64,000 bases of DNA from Marivita sp. (GCF_020055635.1 NZ_JAIPUT010000004.1:1-64000); one strand, 5' to 3'; shown: positions 28,481 through 37,855, counted from the first letter of the stretch. Made by a program: numbers and translations. Notes: generated by a model from the sequence alone, not told the origin.

Positions 28481-29691
28481 CGCCCCTCGTCCATCGCAGC
28501 GACCGCCCGCCGTCCGATCAGCCAGGTGACAAGGACACCGCCCCCGTAGGCAGTGATCAGAAACAGGAACGGGCCCAGCACCGGTGCTCCCTGATAAAGC
28601 GCAATCAAGAGTGGTGTGCCGCTCAGGTTGCCAAGATTTCCCATCTGGGCCAACGCCCCGTTCGCCAACGCCCGCGACGGTGCATCGGGGTTGATCTGTG
28701 GCACCACAGCAAACCCGGCGCTCTGTACCAACGCCATCGCGGCAAACAGGAGTAAAACGCTGATCGTCGTGAACCCGACCACCAGGGTCAGTACCGCCAC
28801 CACAGCGCATAACGCAAAGCCAAGCGTCACCACCGGTTGCGCCGGGCGACGCGACAGGATCGCAACTCCGACCGTCAACGCCACAGCGATTGACACCAAC
28901 GGCGCAATGGCCGCCAACCACGTCGGAGCCGCACCACCCGTCAGCAGGGGCAAGGCGGTCAGCACTGACACAAAGGTCAGCGTATAACACAGCCAGGCCA
29001 GCGCCGGTGTGGCAATGCCGGGCGTGGCATAGGCCGTCAGGTGGCGGCGCAAGACCGAGATGCGCGCACCGGGCGGCTCGGTTGTTATGATCGCTTGCGG
29101 CAACACCAAGAGAATGCCGACACACGCCACGGCCATCCAGATGCCATGAGCGCCGATCAGCAGCGAGAGCCCGCCTTGCGCGATCACCCAAGGTGCTATG
29201 ACCGCCGTCAATGCAAAGGCGACCCCAAAGAACGTGCTCCAGAGCGTCAGAGCCGCAGGCCGGTAGCGGTCCGGCGTGGCCTCGGCGATCAGGGTCGGGG
29301 CGGCCACGACGATCAACAGATGTGACGCCCCCTCCAGCACCCGGCTGAACATCATCACGGGCAAGGCAGGCAGCGTCGCCTGCCAGAGCGACATCACCGC
29401 CCCGAGCGCCAGTGCCGCAACCAGCGCCCGCCGCGCGCCGATCCGCGACACCACGATCCCGGCCACCAGCCCGAGGATCAGGCCGACAAGGCTTATCAGG
29501 GAAACCGCAAGCCCGAGAACGGTCTCGCTTTGATCCGCATAAACCCGTGTCAGACTCACAAAGCTGACCGCCAGCTTGGAAAACTGCCCAGCCGCGCCCA
29601 GCCCCGCGAGATAAAGCGTCAGGGTCAACAAAAGCGGATGTGGGGTGCGCATCGGATCGGGCCTTTGGGACATGCGCGGACCATCTGTCAT
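28465..29691 (-). CDS. major facilitator superfamily transporter
   Basis: A 408-residue integral membrane protein with twelve hydrophobic segments. The loop after the second helix reads SRIGARRALVAALALG, the usual MFS loop between helices 2 and 3. No substrate can be inferred. The start at 29691 is chosen as the first ATG after which the protein becomes typical; an in-frame frame continues 32 codons further upstream into the divergent helicase gene. 65 bases separate it from that gene. Confidence 0.82.
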   Translation of the reverse strand: MTDGPRMSQRPDPMRTPHPLLLTLTLYLAGLGAAGQFSKLAVSFVSLTRVYADQSETVLGLAVSLISLVGLILGLVAGIVVSRIGARRALVAALALGAVMSLWQATLPALPVMMFSRVLEGASHLLIVVAAPTLIAEATPDRYRPAALTLWSTFFGVAFALTAVIAPWVIAQGGLSLLIGAHGIWMAVACVGILLVLPQAIITTEPPGARISVLRRHLTAYATPGIATPALAWLCYTLTFVSVLTALPLLTGGAAPTWLAAIAPLVSIAVALTVGVAILSRRPAQPVVTLGFALCAVVAVLTLVVGFTTISVLLLFAAMALVQSAGFAVVPQINPDAPSRALANGALAQMGNLGNLSGTPLLIALYQGAPVLGPFLFLITAYGGGVLVTWLIGRRAVAAMDEGRVSVN

Positions 29692-29756
29692 CGGCCCACC
29701 GCCTGCAATGCGCGATCGGCGTTTTTCTTTGCGTCTCGACGGCATATGTAGAGGGT

Positions 29757-32204
29757 ATGACCGCCTTGCCGCCCTCCCTTCAGACATGGTTCGACACGCG
29801 CGGATGGTCCATCCATCCGCACCAGCAACAGATGCTGGACCGCGCGGCTGATCCCTGCCTCTTGCTCATCGCTCCAACCGGTGGCGGCAAGACGCTGGCC
29901 GGTTTCCTGCCGACTCTGGTGGATCTGGCCCTGACCCCGCGCGACGGGTTGCACACGCTCTATGTCAGCCCGTTGAAGGCACTGGCGGCGGATATCAAAC
30001 GCAACCTGCGCACGCCGATTGACGAGGCTGGCCTGCCGATCCGGGTCGAGGACCGCACCGGCGACACCTCGGCCCATGTCAAGAAACGCCAACGCGCAGA
30101 CCCGCCGCATATCCTGCTGACCACACCGGAATCACTGGCGCTGCCGACCAGTTACGAAGACGCGCCGCGCATGTTCCAAGGCGTCCAACGCGTTGTAGTG
30201 GATGAGATCCATGCGCTCGCGGAATCCAAGCGCGGTGACCAGTTGATGCTCGCGCTGGCGCGGTTGCAGGCCATGTGTCCCGACCTGCGCCGCGTCGGCC
30301 TGTCCGCAACTGTCGAAGACCCGGCTGCCATCGCCCGGCTTCTGGCCCGCCATCCCGATCCCTGCGAGGTCATTCTTGCCGATCCGGGTCCGGAGCCGGA
30401 CATCTCCATGCTGGTGACGGACGAAGCGCCGCCCTGGTCCGGTGGCGGTGCGAAATACGCGATTCCGGCAGTGCTGGACGAGGTGAAGAAACATAAGACC
30501 ACGCTGATCTTCCACAACACCCGCGCGCAGGCCGAGATCTTCTTTCACAACCTCTGGCTTGCCAACGAAGACGCCTTGCCCATCGGCATCCATCACGGCA
30601 GCCTCGATCGCGGTCAGCGCGAAAAGGTCGAAGCGGCGATGGTGCGCGGCGATCTGCGGGCGATTGTTTGCACCGGGAGCCTCGATCTGGGCATCGACTG
30701 GGGCGATGTGGATCTGGTCATCCAGATCGGCGCGCCAAAGAACGTCAAGCGGCTGGTCCAACGGATCGGCCGCGCCAACCACCGCTACAACGCGCCGTCA
30801 AAGGCGCTTCTGGTGCCGGCCAACCGGTTCGAAGTGGTGGAATGCGTCGCAGCTTTGGAAGCGGTCAAGGCACATGATCTGGACGGCGAATGGCGGGGCA
30901 GCGGCCCGCGTGACGTGCTCTGCCAGCACATTCTGATCGCCGCCTGTTCCGGCCCGTTCGACGCCGATGCGCTTTATGCCGAGATGACCGCCGCGGGGGC
31001 CTATGCGGATCTGGGTCGCGAGGCGTTCGACGCCTGCCTGAATTTCTGCGCCACCGGTGGCTATGCCCTGCGCGCCTATGACCAGTGGCAGCGGCTCAAG
31101 CAGCTTCCCGACGGGCGCTGGCAATTGCGTGATCCTAGATCCGCCCTGCGCATCCGACAGAATATCGGCACGATCCAGGACACCGACACGCTCAAGGTCA
31201 AATGGCGGGGGCGCGGCGGCGCGCCACTGGGCGAGATCGAGGAAGGGTTTGCCGCCACCCTGACCAAGGGCGACACCTTCCTGATCGGTGGCCAGATCGT
31301 GCGTTACGAAGGGCTGCGCGAACTGACCGTCGAAGTGACGCGAGACCCCGGACGGAAACCCAAGATCGCCACCTTCATGGGCACCAAATTTGCCACCTCC
31401 ACGCAGCTTTCCAACCGCATTGTCCGAATGTTCCAACAGGACGACTGGCCCGACCTGCCACGCCACACAAGCGACTGGCTGCACATGCAGCGCCGGATCA
31501 GCCGCCTCCCCGAACCGGGCCGCTTATTGATCGAAAGCTTTCCGCATGACGGGCGCGAACAACTGGTGGCCTACGGGTTCGCCGGGCGCAACGCGATGCA
31601 GACGCTGGGGCTGCTCCTGACCAAGCGGATGGAGGAAGAGGGGCTTGCCCCGATGGGCTTTGTCGCCACCGATTACGCGGTGCTGATCTGGGGGCTGGAC
31701 GCGGTGATCGACCCTGCGCCACTCTTCGATCTGGCAGCCTTGGAGGCGGGTCTGGAGGGCTGGCTGGCCGGCAACGCGGTGATGAAACGCACCTTCCGGG
31801 CGTCCGCCACCATCGCCGGTCTGATCGAACGCAATCTTGGCGGTCAGCGCAAGACCGGACGGCAGGCGACCATGTCGTCGGACATCCTTTATGACACGCT
31901 GCTCAAATATGACCCCGACCACCTGCTGATGCAGATCACCCGCGAAGAGGCGATGCGCGGGCTGGTGGATTTTGCCCGTATCCGAGAAATGGCCGAGCGT
32001 GTGGGTGACCGCATCGACCTTCTGCGCCTTGATCGGGTCACACCGCTTGCCGCACCGCTGTTTCTCGAGCCCGGACGCGTCCCGGTGCGCGGCATGGCGG
32101 ATGAGCGGCTGCTTGAGGAGGAGATCACGCGCCTGATGGAGACCAGCGGTCTGGCACAGGTCGAGGCACCGCCGAGCAAGCCGAAATGGCGGGTGCCCTA
32201 TTGA
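29757..32204 (+). CDS. ligase-associated Lhr-type DEXH-box DNA helicase
   Basis: An 815-residue superfamily 2 helicase. Motif I is LIAPTGGGKTLAGF, motif II is VVVDEIHAL, motif III is LSATV and motif VI is QRIGRANHRYN. The carboxyl half is the DEAD-associated domain typical of the Lhr group. Length and sequence fit the subgroup usually encoded next to an ATP-dependent DNA ligase, an exonuclease and the PdeM phosphoesterase, acting in DNA repair. None of those partners is next to it here. GAGGGT precedes ATG 29757. Confidence 0.87.
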   Translation: MTALPPSLQTWFDTRGWSIHPHQQQMLDRAADPCLLLIAPTGGGKTLAGFLPTLVDLALTPRDGLHTLYVSPLKALAADIKRNLRTPIDEAGLPIRVEDRTGDTSAHVKKRQRADPPHILLTTPESLALPTSYEDAPRMFQGVQRVVVDEIHALAESKRGDQLMLALARLQAMCPDLRRVGLSATVEDPAAIARLLARHPDPCEVILADPGPEPDISMLVTDEAPPWSGGGAKYAIPAVLDEVKKHKTTLIFHNTRAQAEIFFHNLWLANEDALPIGIHHGSLDRGQREKVEAAMVRGDLRAIVCTGSLDLGIDWGDVDLVIQIGAPKNVKRLVQRIGRANHRYNAPSKALLVPANRFEVVECVAALEAVKAHDLDGEWRGSGPRDVLCQHILIAACSGPFDADALYAEMTAAGAYADLGREAFDACLNFCATGGYALRAYDQWQRLKQLPDGRWQLRDPRSALRIRQNIGTIQDTDTLKVKWRGRGGAPLGEIEEGFAATLTKGDTFLIGGQIVRYEGLRELTVEVTRDPGRKPKIATFMGTKFATSTQLSNRIVRMFQQDDWPDLPRHTSDWLHMQRRISRLPEPGRLLIESFPHDGREQLVAYGFAGRNAMQTLGLLLTKRMEEEGLAPMGFVATDYAVLIWGLDAVIDPAPLFDLAALEAGLEGWLAGNAVMKRTFRASATIAGLIERNLGGQRKTGRQATMSSDILYDTLLKYDPDHLLMQITREEAMRGLVDFARIREMAERVGDRIDLLRLDRVTPLAAPLFLEPGRVPVRGMADERLLEEEITRLMETSGLAQVEAPPSKPKWRVPY

Positions 32205-32208
32205 GATA

Positions 32209-32257
32209 GGTGCGTGCAAGCACGGCACCCTACGTAGGGTGTGTGCTTGCACGCACC
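32209..32257. terminator. large nested hairpin between convergent helicase and leuA
   Basis: A perfect 15-bp stem pairs GGTGCGTGCAAGCAC (32209-32223) with its complement at 32243-32257. Its loop contains the 16-base palindrome CACCCTACGTAGGGTG (32226-32241). It starts five bases after the helicase stop and ends six bases before the leuA stop, so it can serve both strands. There is no T-run on either side. Confidence 0.7.
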
Positions 32258-32262
32258 GGAAC

Positions 32263-33825
32263 TCAGGTCACATCCCGATACGAGATTTCCTTGACATCCT
32301 TGCCGGTCTTGCCGCGCCGCACGATCAGGCGGTTGAGCGCGTGGATATAGGCCTTTGCGGACGCCACAACCGTATCGGTGTCCGCCGACTGGCCGGTGGC
32401 GATCATGCCGTCCTCTTCGAGCCGAACGCTGACGGTGGCCTGCGCGTCGGTGCCCTCGGTCACGGCGTGCACTTGGTACAACTGCAACCGCGCCTTGTTC
32501 GGGTGCAGCATGCGGATCGCCTTGAAGGTCGCATCCACCGGGCCGTCACCTTCGCTGACCGCCGATTTGTCTTCGCCGTTGATCTCCATCTCCAGCGTCG
32601 CTTCGGCAGGGCCGCCAGTGCCGCAGACCACCTTGAGGTTCACCAGCTGAAGCGCATCGTCGCCTTCAGTCGTCGCGGTGACAAGCGCAAGGATATCGTC
32701 GTCGAACACCTCTTTCTTGCGGTCAGCGAGATCCTTGAACCGCACAAAGATGTCCTTGAGCTGGTTGTCACCCACCTCGGTGCCCAATTCCCTGAGCTTG
32801 GCGCGCAGCGCGGCGCGGCCCGAATGCTTGCCCAGCGGCAACGACGTCCCCGCAAGCCCCACATCCTCTGGGCGCATGATCTCGAAGGTCTCGGAATTCT
32901 TGAGCATGCCGTCCTGGTGGATGCCAGACTCGTGCGCAAAGGCGTTCTTGCCGACGATGGCCTTGTTGAACTGCACCGCAAAGCCCGACACGGTCGCGAC
33001 GCGGCGCGAGATATGCATGATCTTCCTGGTATCGATACCGGTGTGGAACGGCATGATGTCGTTGCGCACCTTGAGCGCCATCACCACCTCTTCGAGCGCG
33101 GTGTTGCCGGCGCGTTCGCCAAGGCCGTTGATCGTGCATTCGATCTGTCGTGCGCCGCCTTCGACCGCGGCCAGCGCGTTGGCGGTCGCCATGCCAAGAT
33201 CGTTGTGGCAATGGGTGGCGAACACCACCTCGTCGGCCCCCGGCACGGTGTCGATCAGGCGACGGATCAAATCCGCGCTTTCCACCGGCGCAGTATACCC
33301 CACGGTGTCGGGAATGTTGATTGTCGTGGCGCCCGCCTTGATGGCGATCTCGACCACGCGGCAAAGATAATCCCACTCTGTGCGCGTCGCATCCATCGGC
33401 GACCATTGCACGTTGTCGCACAGGTTGCGCGCATGGGTCACGGTCTGTTCGATCCGGTCGGCCATCTCGTCCTGCGTGAGGTTCGGAATGGCGCGGTGCA
33501 GCGGCGAGGTGCCGATGAAGGTGTGGATGCGTGGCTGCTTGGCGTGTTTGACCGCCTCCCAGCAGCGGTCGATATCGGGCAGTTGCGCCCGCGCCAAGCC
33601 GCAGATCACAGCCGACTTCGACCGCTGCGCGATCTCGCTCACGGCGCGGAAATCACCTTCGGAGGCGATCGGGAAACCAGCCTCGATGATGTCCACACCC
33701 ATGTCGTCCAGAAGCTCGGCAATCTCGAGCTTCTCGTCATGGGTCATGGTCGCGCCGGGGGATTGTTCGCCGTCGCGCAATGTGGTGTCGAAGATCACCA
33801 CGCGGTTCTTGTCAGTGCTTGTCAT
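32263..33825 (-). CDS. leuA: 2-isopropylmalate synthase
   Basis: The 520-residue enzyme catalyses the first committed step of leucine synthesis. The catalytic barrel shows IFDTTLRDGEQSPGATM at the amino end, the metal motif THCHNDLGMA and NGLGERAGNT. The carboxyl third (after residue 390) is the leucine-binding LeuA allosteric domain. ATG 33825 is the family start; a nine-codon extension upstream lacks a ribosome site. It is preceded by a leucine-rich leader peptide at 33907-33993, suggesting attenuation in addition to feedback inhibition. Confidence 0.95.
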   Translation of the reverse strand: MTSTDKNRVVIFDTTLRDGEQSPGATMTHDEKLEIAELLDDMGVDIIEAGFPIASEGDFRAVSEIAQRSKSAVICGLARAQLPDIDRCWEAVKHAKQPRIHTFIGTSPLHRAIPNLTQDEMADRIEQTVTHARNLCDNVQWSPMDATRTEWDYLCRVVEIAIKAGATTINIPDTVGYTAPVESADLIRRLIDTVPGADEVVFATHCHNDLGMATANALAAVEGGARQIECTINGLGERAGNTALEEVVMALKVRNDIMPFHTGIDTRKIMHISRRVATVSGFAVQFNKAIVGKNAFAHESGIHQDGMLKNSETFEIMRPEDVGLAGTSLPLGKHSGRAALRAKLRELGTEVGDNQLKDIFVRFKDLADRKKEVFDDDILALVTATTEGDDALQLVNLKVVCGTGGPAEATLEMEINGEDKSAVSEGDGPVDATFKAIRMLHPNKARLQLYQVHAVTEGTDAQATVSVRLEEDGMIATGQSADTDTVVASAKAYIHALNRLIVRRGKTGKDVKEISYRDVT

Positions 33826-33858
33826 GGTCAGGGTCTTTCTTGTCTTGTCCAAATCCGT

Positions 33859-33913
33859 CGGCGCGAAACGGTCATCCTCTGAGCGGTCGCGCCGGTTGGG
33901 CCGCGCTCAGAGG
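33859..33913 (-). promoter_or_regulatory. candidate leuA attenuator with two mutually exclusive hairpins
   Basis: Helix 1 pairs two 10-base arms, plus-strand 33876-33885 with 33904-33913; its 5' arm on the RNA contains the last Leu codon and stop of the leader peptide. Helix 2 pairs two 8-base arms, 33859-33866 with 33887-33894. One arm of each lies in the loop of the other, so they cannot form together as simple helices. No strong T-run follows, so termination could be Rho-dependent or the control could be translational. Confidence 0.6.
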
Positions 33914-33993
33914 CGGATTAGGAGAAGACGGGTGGCCAGCGCAAGAGGCGCGCGAAAGCGCGGCAGGATTGCGGTATGAGCCAAACGTGTCAT
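33907..33993 (-). CDS. leucine-rich leader peptide of leuA (28 aa)
   Basis: ATG at 33993 opens a 28-codon frame ending at 33907. It encodes eight leucines, and its end reads Arg-Leu-Leu-Leu-Ile-Arg-Leu-stop, using CTT, CTC and CTA in succession; CTA is rare in such high-GC genomes. This is the hallmark of a transcription-attenuation leader for branched-chain amino-acid genes. It lies 81 bases upstream of leuA on the same strand. No ribosome site is seen, but TATAGT at 34001-34006 (minus strand) places a possible start of transcription close to the ATG, so a leaderless peptide is plausible. Confidence 0.72.
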   Translation of the reverse strand: MTRLAHTAILPRFRAPLALATRLLLIRL

Positions 33994-34105
33994 GAACGCG
34001 ACTATACGCGGCAAATCCCAAAAGAAAAGTCATCACAGAAAAAAAGACGCCCCCGGTACCGGGAACGTCCTGCGCTTCTTCGGTTCAGAAATATCCCGGG
34101 GGTTT

Positions 34106-34164
34106 GGGGGCTGGCCCCCAGGAGTTTCCGTCACCGGAAACTCCACGATGCATCGACGCATCGT
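34106..34164 (-). terminator. hairpin cluster downstream of glyA
   Basis: Three stems lie within 60 bases: GGGGG/CCCCC (34106-34119), GGAGTTTCCG with CGGAAACTCC (34121-34130 and 34135-34144, loop TCAC), and ACGATGC with GCATCGT (34145-34151 and 34158-34164). They begin ten bases after the glyA stop on the minus strand. The G-run hairpin next to an AT-rich AGAAATAT segment resembles intergenic repeats common in this bacterial group. Confidence 0.6.
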
Positions 34165-34173
34165 GCGCCCCGC

Positions 34174-35469
34174 TCAGAGATCGGGATAGATCGGGAAGCG
34201 GGCGCACATCTCCGCGACCTCAGTCCGGACCTTGTCCTCGACCGCGGCGTTGCCGTCCTCGCCATTGGCGGCCAGCCCATCGGTCACCTCGATGATCCAG
34301 TCGGCGATCTGGCGGAACTCGGCCTCGCCGAAGCCGCGCGTCGTGCCCGCGGGCGTGCCAAGGCGAATGCCGGAGGTGACCGTGGGCTTTTCCGGATCGA
34401 ACGGCACGCCGTTCTTGTTGCAGGTGATATGCGCCCGGCCCAGCGCCTTTTCGGTCGCGTTGCCCTTCACGCCCTTGGGGCGCAGGTCGACCAGCACGAC
34501 ATGGGTGTCGGTGCCGTGGGTCACGGTGTCCAGCCCGCCCTTGATCAACTGGTCCGACAGCGCCTGCGCGTTGCGGATGACCTTCTGCTGGTAGGTCTTG
34601 AACTCGGGGCGCAGCGCTTCGCCGAAGGCCACGGCCTTGGCCGCGATCACATGCATCAGCGGACCACCCTGAATGCCGGGGAAGATGGCCGAGTTGAACT
34701 TCTTGGCCAGCGCCTCGTCATTGGTCAGGATCATGCCGCCGCGTGGGCCGCGCAGGGTCTTGTGCGTGGTTGTGGTCGCCACATGCGCATGCGGGAACGG
34801 GCTGGGGTGTTCGCCCGCCGCCACCAGACCGGCGAAATGCGCCATGTCCACGTGCAGGTAGGCGCCGACGGAGTCGGCGATTTCGCGCATCTTGGCAAAG
34901 TCGATCTGGCGCGGAATGGCCGAACCACCGGCGATGATCAGCTTGGGCTGATGCTCGGTCGCCAGCGCCTGAACCTGATCGTAATCCAGCAGGTTGTCTT
35001 CCTTGCGGACGCCGTACTGGATCGCGTTGAACCACTTGCCCGACTGGTTGGGCGCAGCACCGTGGGTCAGGTGACCACCGGCATCGAGGCTCATGCCAAG
35101 GATCGTGTCACCCGGCTGCAAGAGCGCGGTGAACACGCCCTGGTTCGCCTGGCTGCCGGAATTGGGCTGCACATTGGCAAAACCGCAATCGAACAGCTGG
35201 CAGGCACGTTCGATGGCTAGGGTCTCGGCCACGTCGACGAACTGGCAGCCGCCGTAATAGCGACGGCCCGGATAGCCTTCGGCGTATTTGTTGGTCATCA
35301 CCGAACCCTGCGCCTCCATCACGGCGCGGCTGACGATGTTTTCCGAGGCGATCAGCTCGATCTCGTCGCGCTGGCGGCCGAGCTCATCGGTGATCGACCG
35401 GAACAGGTCCGGATCGCTGTCGGCCAGAGATTTGGTGAAGAAACCGGTGTCACGGTGCGGGGCGTTCAT
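34174..35469 (-). CDS. glyA: serine hydroxymethyltransferase
   Basis: The 431-residue PLP enzyme interconverts serine and glycine and charges tetrahydrofolate with a one-carbon unit. The PLP lysine is in [14 protein letters not shown], and other family blocks are [27 protein letters not shown] and [20 protein letters not shown] precedes ATG 35469; an in-frame extension of 22 codons upstream is rejected. It works in the same pathway as the gcvTHP genes at 48-52 kb. Divergent from nadK. Confidence 0.96.
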   Translation of the reverse strand: MNAPHRDTGFFTKSLADSDPDLFRSITDELGRQRDEIELIASENIVSRAVMEAQGSVMTNKYAEGYPGRRYYGGCQFVDVAETLAIERACQLFDCGFANVQPNSGSQANQGVFTALLQPGDTILGMSLDAGGHLTHGAAPNQSGKWFNAIQYGVRKEDNLLDYDQVQALATEHQPKLIIAGGSAIPRQIDFAKMREIADSVGAYLHVDMAHFAGLVAAGEHPSPFPHAHVATTTTHKTLRGPRGGMILTNDEALAKKFNSAIFPGIQGGPLMHVIAAKAVAFGEALRPEFKTYQQKVIRNAQALSDQLIKGGLDTVTHGTDTHVVLVDLRPKGVKGNATEKALGRAHITCNKNGVPFDPEKPTVTSGIRLGTPAGTTRGFGEAEFRQIADWIIEVTDGLAANGEDGNAAVEDKVRTEVAEMCARFPIYPDL

Positions 35470-35521
35470 GGGCAGGGCCTCCTGGAAGCGGGGATCATGT
35501 TGCCGCTTAAGTAAAGGAATC

Positions 35522-35617
35522 ATGTCGAAAGGCAAAGGTGGGAAGCGACCAGAAACGTCAAAGCTGCGCCATGGCTGGCGCTGCTGCGGCGATTGTGCTT
35601 GTTTCGGGGCCAGATGA
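35522..35617 (+). CDS. possible 31-residue basic, Cys-containing peptide
   Basis: AAAGGA lies six bases before ATG 35522, and the frame stops at 35615-35617. The product has a basic first half and ends in [12 protein letters not shown], giving four cysteines in eight residues. It is the only short frame in the glyA-nadK gap with a proper ribosome site and it stops 22 bases before nadK. It could be a leader or a small metal-binding peptide, or simply chance. Confidence 0.28.
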   Translation: MSKGKGGKRPETSKLRHGWRCCGDCACFGAR

Positions 35618-35639
35618 TCCCGATAGGAACGAAGCTCTC

Positions 35640-36401
35640 ATGTCTCTGCGCATCGCCTTTGCCGCCAGTAACGCGCCGATTGCCCAGGCGGCGAAAGCGG
35701 GCTTGACCCGCCATTACGGAGATCACGCCGAAGCGGGCGCAGACGTCATCGTGGCGCTGGGCGGCGACGGCTTCATGCTGGCGACGCTGCATCGCACGCA
35801 GGATCTGCAAGTGCCGGTCTATGGCATGAACCGGGGCACCGTCGGGTTCCTGATGAACGAATATTCCGAGCATGACCTCGAGACGCGGCTGACCGCGGCC
35901 GAGGAAGAGGTGATCAACCCGCTGTCGATGATGGCGACGACCCAGGATGACAAAGCGCACCGGGCGCTGGCGATCAACGAGGTCTCGCTTCTGCGGGCCG
36001 GGCCGCAGGCGGCGCGCTTGCGCATCAGTGTCGACGGCAAGGTGCGCATGTCCGAACTGGTCTGCGACGGGGCGCTGGTTTCGACCCCGGCAGGGTCCAC
36101 GGCCTATAACTATTCGGCGCATGGGCCGATCCTGCCGATCGGGTCGGATGTGCTGGCTCTCACTGCGATGTCCGCGTTCCGGCCGCGCCGCTGGCGCGGT
36201 GCGCTGCTGCCCAAGACGGCCGAAGTCACCTTTGACGTGCTGGAGCCTGACAAGCGCCCGGTCATGGCCGAGGCTGATGCGCGCGCGGTCAGGAATGTCG
36301 TCCGGGTGGACATTCGCTCGGAACCGTCAATAGCCCATCGTGTGCTGTTCGATCCGGGACACGGTCTGGAAGAACGGCTGATCCGCGAGCAGTTCGTCTG
36401 A
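35640..36401 (+). CDS. nadK: NAD kinase
   Basis: A 253-residue enzyme that phosphorylates NAD to NADP. It shows the ATP/NAD-kinase GGDG motif ([14 protein letters not shown]), the glycine-rich [12 protein letters not shown], the NEVSLLR diphosphate-binding segment and [20 protein letters not shown] 35640 is chosen because the family begins at this short sequence; the frame is open a further 34 codons without a ribosome site. Together with nadE at 40.7 kb it covers the end of NAD(P) synthesis. Confidence 0.94.
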   Translation: MSLRIAFAASNAPIAQAAKAGLTRHYGDHAEAGADVIVALGGDGFMLATLHRTQDLQVPVYGMNRGTVGFLMNEYSEHDLETRLTAAEEEVINPLSMMATTQDDKAHRALAINEVSLLRAGPQAARLRISVDGKVRMSELVCDGALVSTPAGSTAYNYSAHGPILPIGSDVLALTAMSAFRPRRWRGALLPKTAEVTFDVLEPDKRPVMAEADARAVRNVVRVDIRSEPSIAHRVLFDPGHGLEERLIREQFV

Positions 36402-36523
36402 AGCGGCGCGACGGTCGGCCAGAGGTGTCTCCGGGGGCATGACCGTGACACGAAACTGCCCAGCTTGTGCCATCTCCGCCGCTTAGCTTGCCGCCTGATG
36501 GTCATGGCCAAAGGTGGTTCGGC

Positions 36524-37342
36524 ATGCGGAAACGCCTGTTTCTTTTTGTTGCGATGCTCGGTCTTGTCCCGGCACTTGTCGCCGCGCAGGAGCGGGACCG
36601 GCTTGATGCGCCGGGCGAGGCGCTGGGCTGGGAAGCCGTCGGGCGACTCGACCTGGGTGTGGGCACCTGCACCGGCACGCTGATCGCGCGGGATCTCGTG
36701 CTGACGGCGGCGCATTGCGTTGTTGACGATGCAACCGGACGCGTTTTGCCACCCGGGTCGATGCGGTTTCATGCCGGCTATACCCACGGGGACACGGCCG
36801 CGACGCGGGCGGTGACCAAGGTCGTGGTCGCGCCGGGCTACGGGGCTTCCGCGGCGCTGTCCGTGACCCAGAAGGTGCAAAACGATCTGGCGCTTCTGCG
36901 CCTCGACCGTCCGGTGTTCAGCACCGAGGCCGAACCTTTCAAGCTGCACACCGCAGCGGCGAACCGAGACCTGGTGACGCTTGTGTCTTACGGGCGTGGG
37001 CGCAACACCTCGCTTCAGCGGGAAACGGGGTGTCGCCACAAGGCCACCTATCAGGGCGGGCTGATGACCTTCGACTGCGACGTGACCTTCGGGTCGTCGG
37101 GTGCGCCGGTCTTCATCAACGATCAGGGCAGATTGCGGATCGTGTCGGTGATCTCGATGATGTCCGACGCGCCGGGGCAGGAGAAAGAGGCCATCGGCAT
37201 GTCGCTCCCGGTGGTGGTCAGCGGCCTGATGCGCGAGATGCGCAACGATGCGGCGCGCGCCCCGGTCTCGGCCGGAGCCAAGCGGGTCACGGTCGGGCAG
37301 CGGTCCTCGGGCAACGGCGCGCGGTTCGTGACGGTGGATTGA
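36524..37342 (+). CDS. secreted trypsin-like serine protease
   Basis: A 272-residue exported protease. The signal peptide ends near VAA at residue 21. The catalytic triad is visible as LTAAHCVVDD (His), NDLALLRLDRP (Asp) and FGSSGAPVF (Ser). The serine motif GSSGAP departs from the classical GDSGGP, as in V8/Deg-like bacterial enzymes. Four cysteines could form two disulfides. AAAGGTGG precedes ATG 36524. No PDZ domain is present, so it is not a complete DegP. Its target is unknown. Confidence 0.85.
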   Translation: MRKRLFLFVAMLGLVPALVAAQERDRLDAPGEALGWEAVGRLDLGVGTCTGTLIARDLVLTAAHCVVDDATGRVLPPGSMRFHAGYTHGDTAATRAVTKVVVAPGYGASAALSVTQKVQNDLALLRLDRPVFSTEAEPFKLHTAAANRDLVTLVSYGRGRNTSLQRETGCRHKATYQGGLMTFDCDVTFGSSGAPVFINDQGRLRIVSVISMMSDAPGQEKEAIGMSLPVVVSGLMREMRNDAARAPVSAGAKRVTVGQRSSGNGARFVTVD

Positions 37343-37378
37343 CGGACCGGTCCGTCAGCCGCCTCGGGGCGAATGGGA

Positions 37379-37846
37379 TCAGCCCGGCAACGGCAGGGCG
37401 GTGTCGTCCTTGACCTGATCCATCACGATCTGGCTGTGCACCCGTCCGATGGCCTCGTGCGGCAACAGAACCTCCTGAACCAGACGGTTGAGCGCGGCAA
37501 GATCGGTGCAGAAGACTCGAAAGATGTAATCCGCCTCTCCGGTCAGCGTCCAGGCGGCGATGATTTCCGGCTGGCCGGACACCAGCCGTTTGACCGAACG
37601 ATGCGTGTCGCTGTGCTGTGACCGCGTCTCGATCTGGATGAACGCCTGCACGTTCAGGCCAAGCCGTTCGGGATCAAGCCGGCAGGGCGTGCTGAGGATA
37701 TAACCCTCGGCCTCGAGCCGCTGACGCCGCCGGCTGATCTGCGATGCCGACATGCCCAGTTCTTCCGAAAGCTCAAGGGCCGAAACCTGCGCATTCTTCT
37801 GAAGCCGGGCCAGCAGCTGGATATCTCTGGGGTCAAGTCTGGACAT
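37379..37846 (-). CDS. Lrp/AsnC-family transcriptional regulator
   Basis: A 155-residue regulator. Residues 1-60 form the helix-turn-helix domain (LSEELGMSASQISRRRQRLEAEGYI), and residues 65-145 form the RAM ligand-binding domain with the conserved GEADYIFRVFCTDL. It is divergent from hppD with 126 bases between the starts, so control of tyrosine degradation, with an aromatic amino acid or intermediate as effector, is a reasonable inference. ATG 37846 gives the usual family start. Confidence 0.88.
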   Translation of the reverse strand: MSRLDPRDIQLLARLQKNAQVSALELSEELGMSASQISRRRQRLEAEGYILSTPCRLDPERLGLNVQAFIQIETRSQHSDTHRSVKRLVSGQPEIIAAWTLTGEADYIFRVFCTDLAALNRLVQEVLLPHEAIGRVHSQIVMDQVKDDTALPLPG

Positions 37847-37855
37847 GCGGCAGAA

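Noticed and set aside
36110-37039. 309-codon minus-strand frame opposite nadK and the protease
   Set aside because: Shadow of two motif-bearing genes; arginine/histidine-rich.
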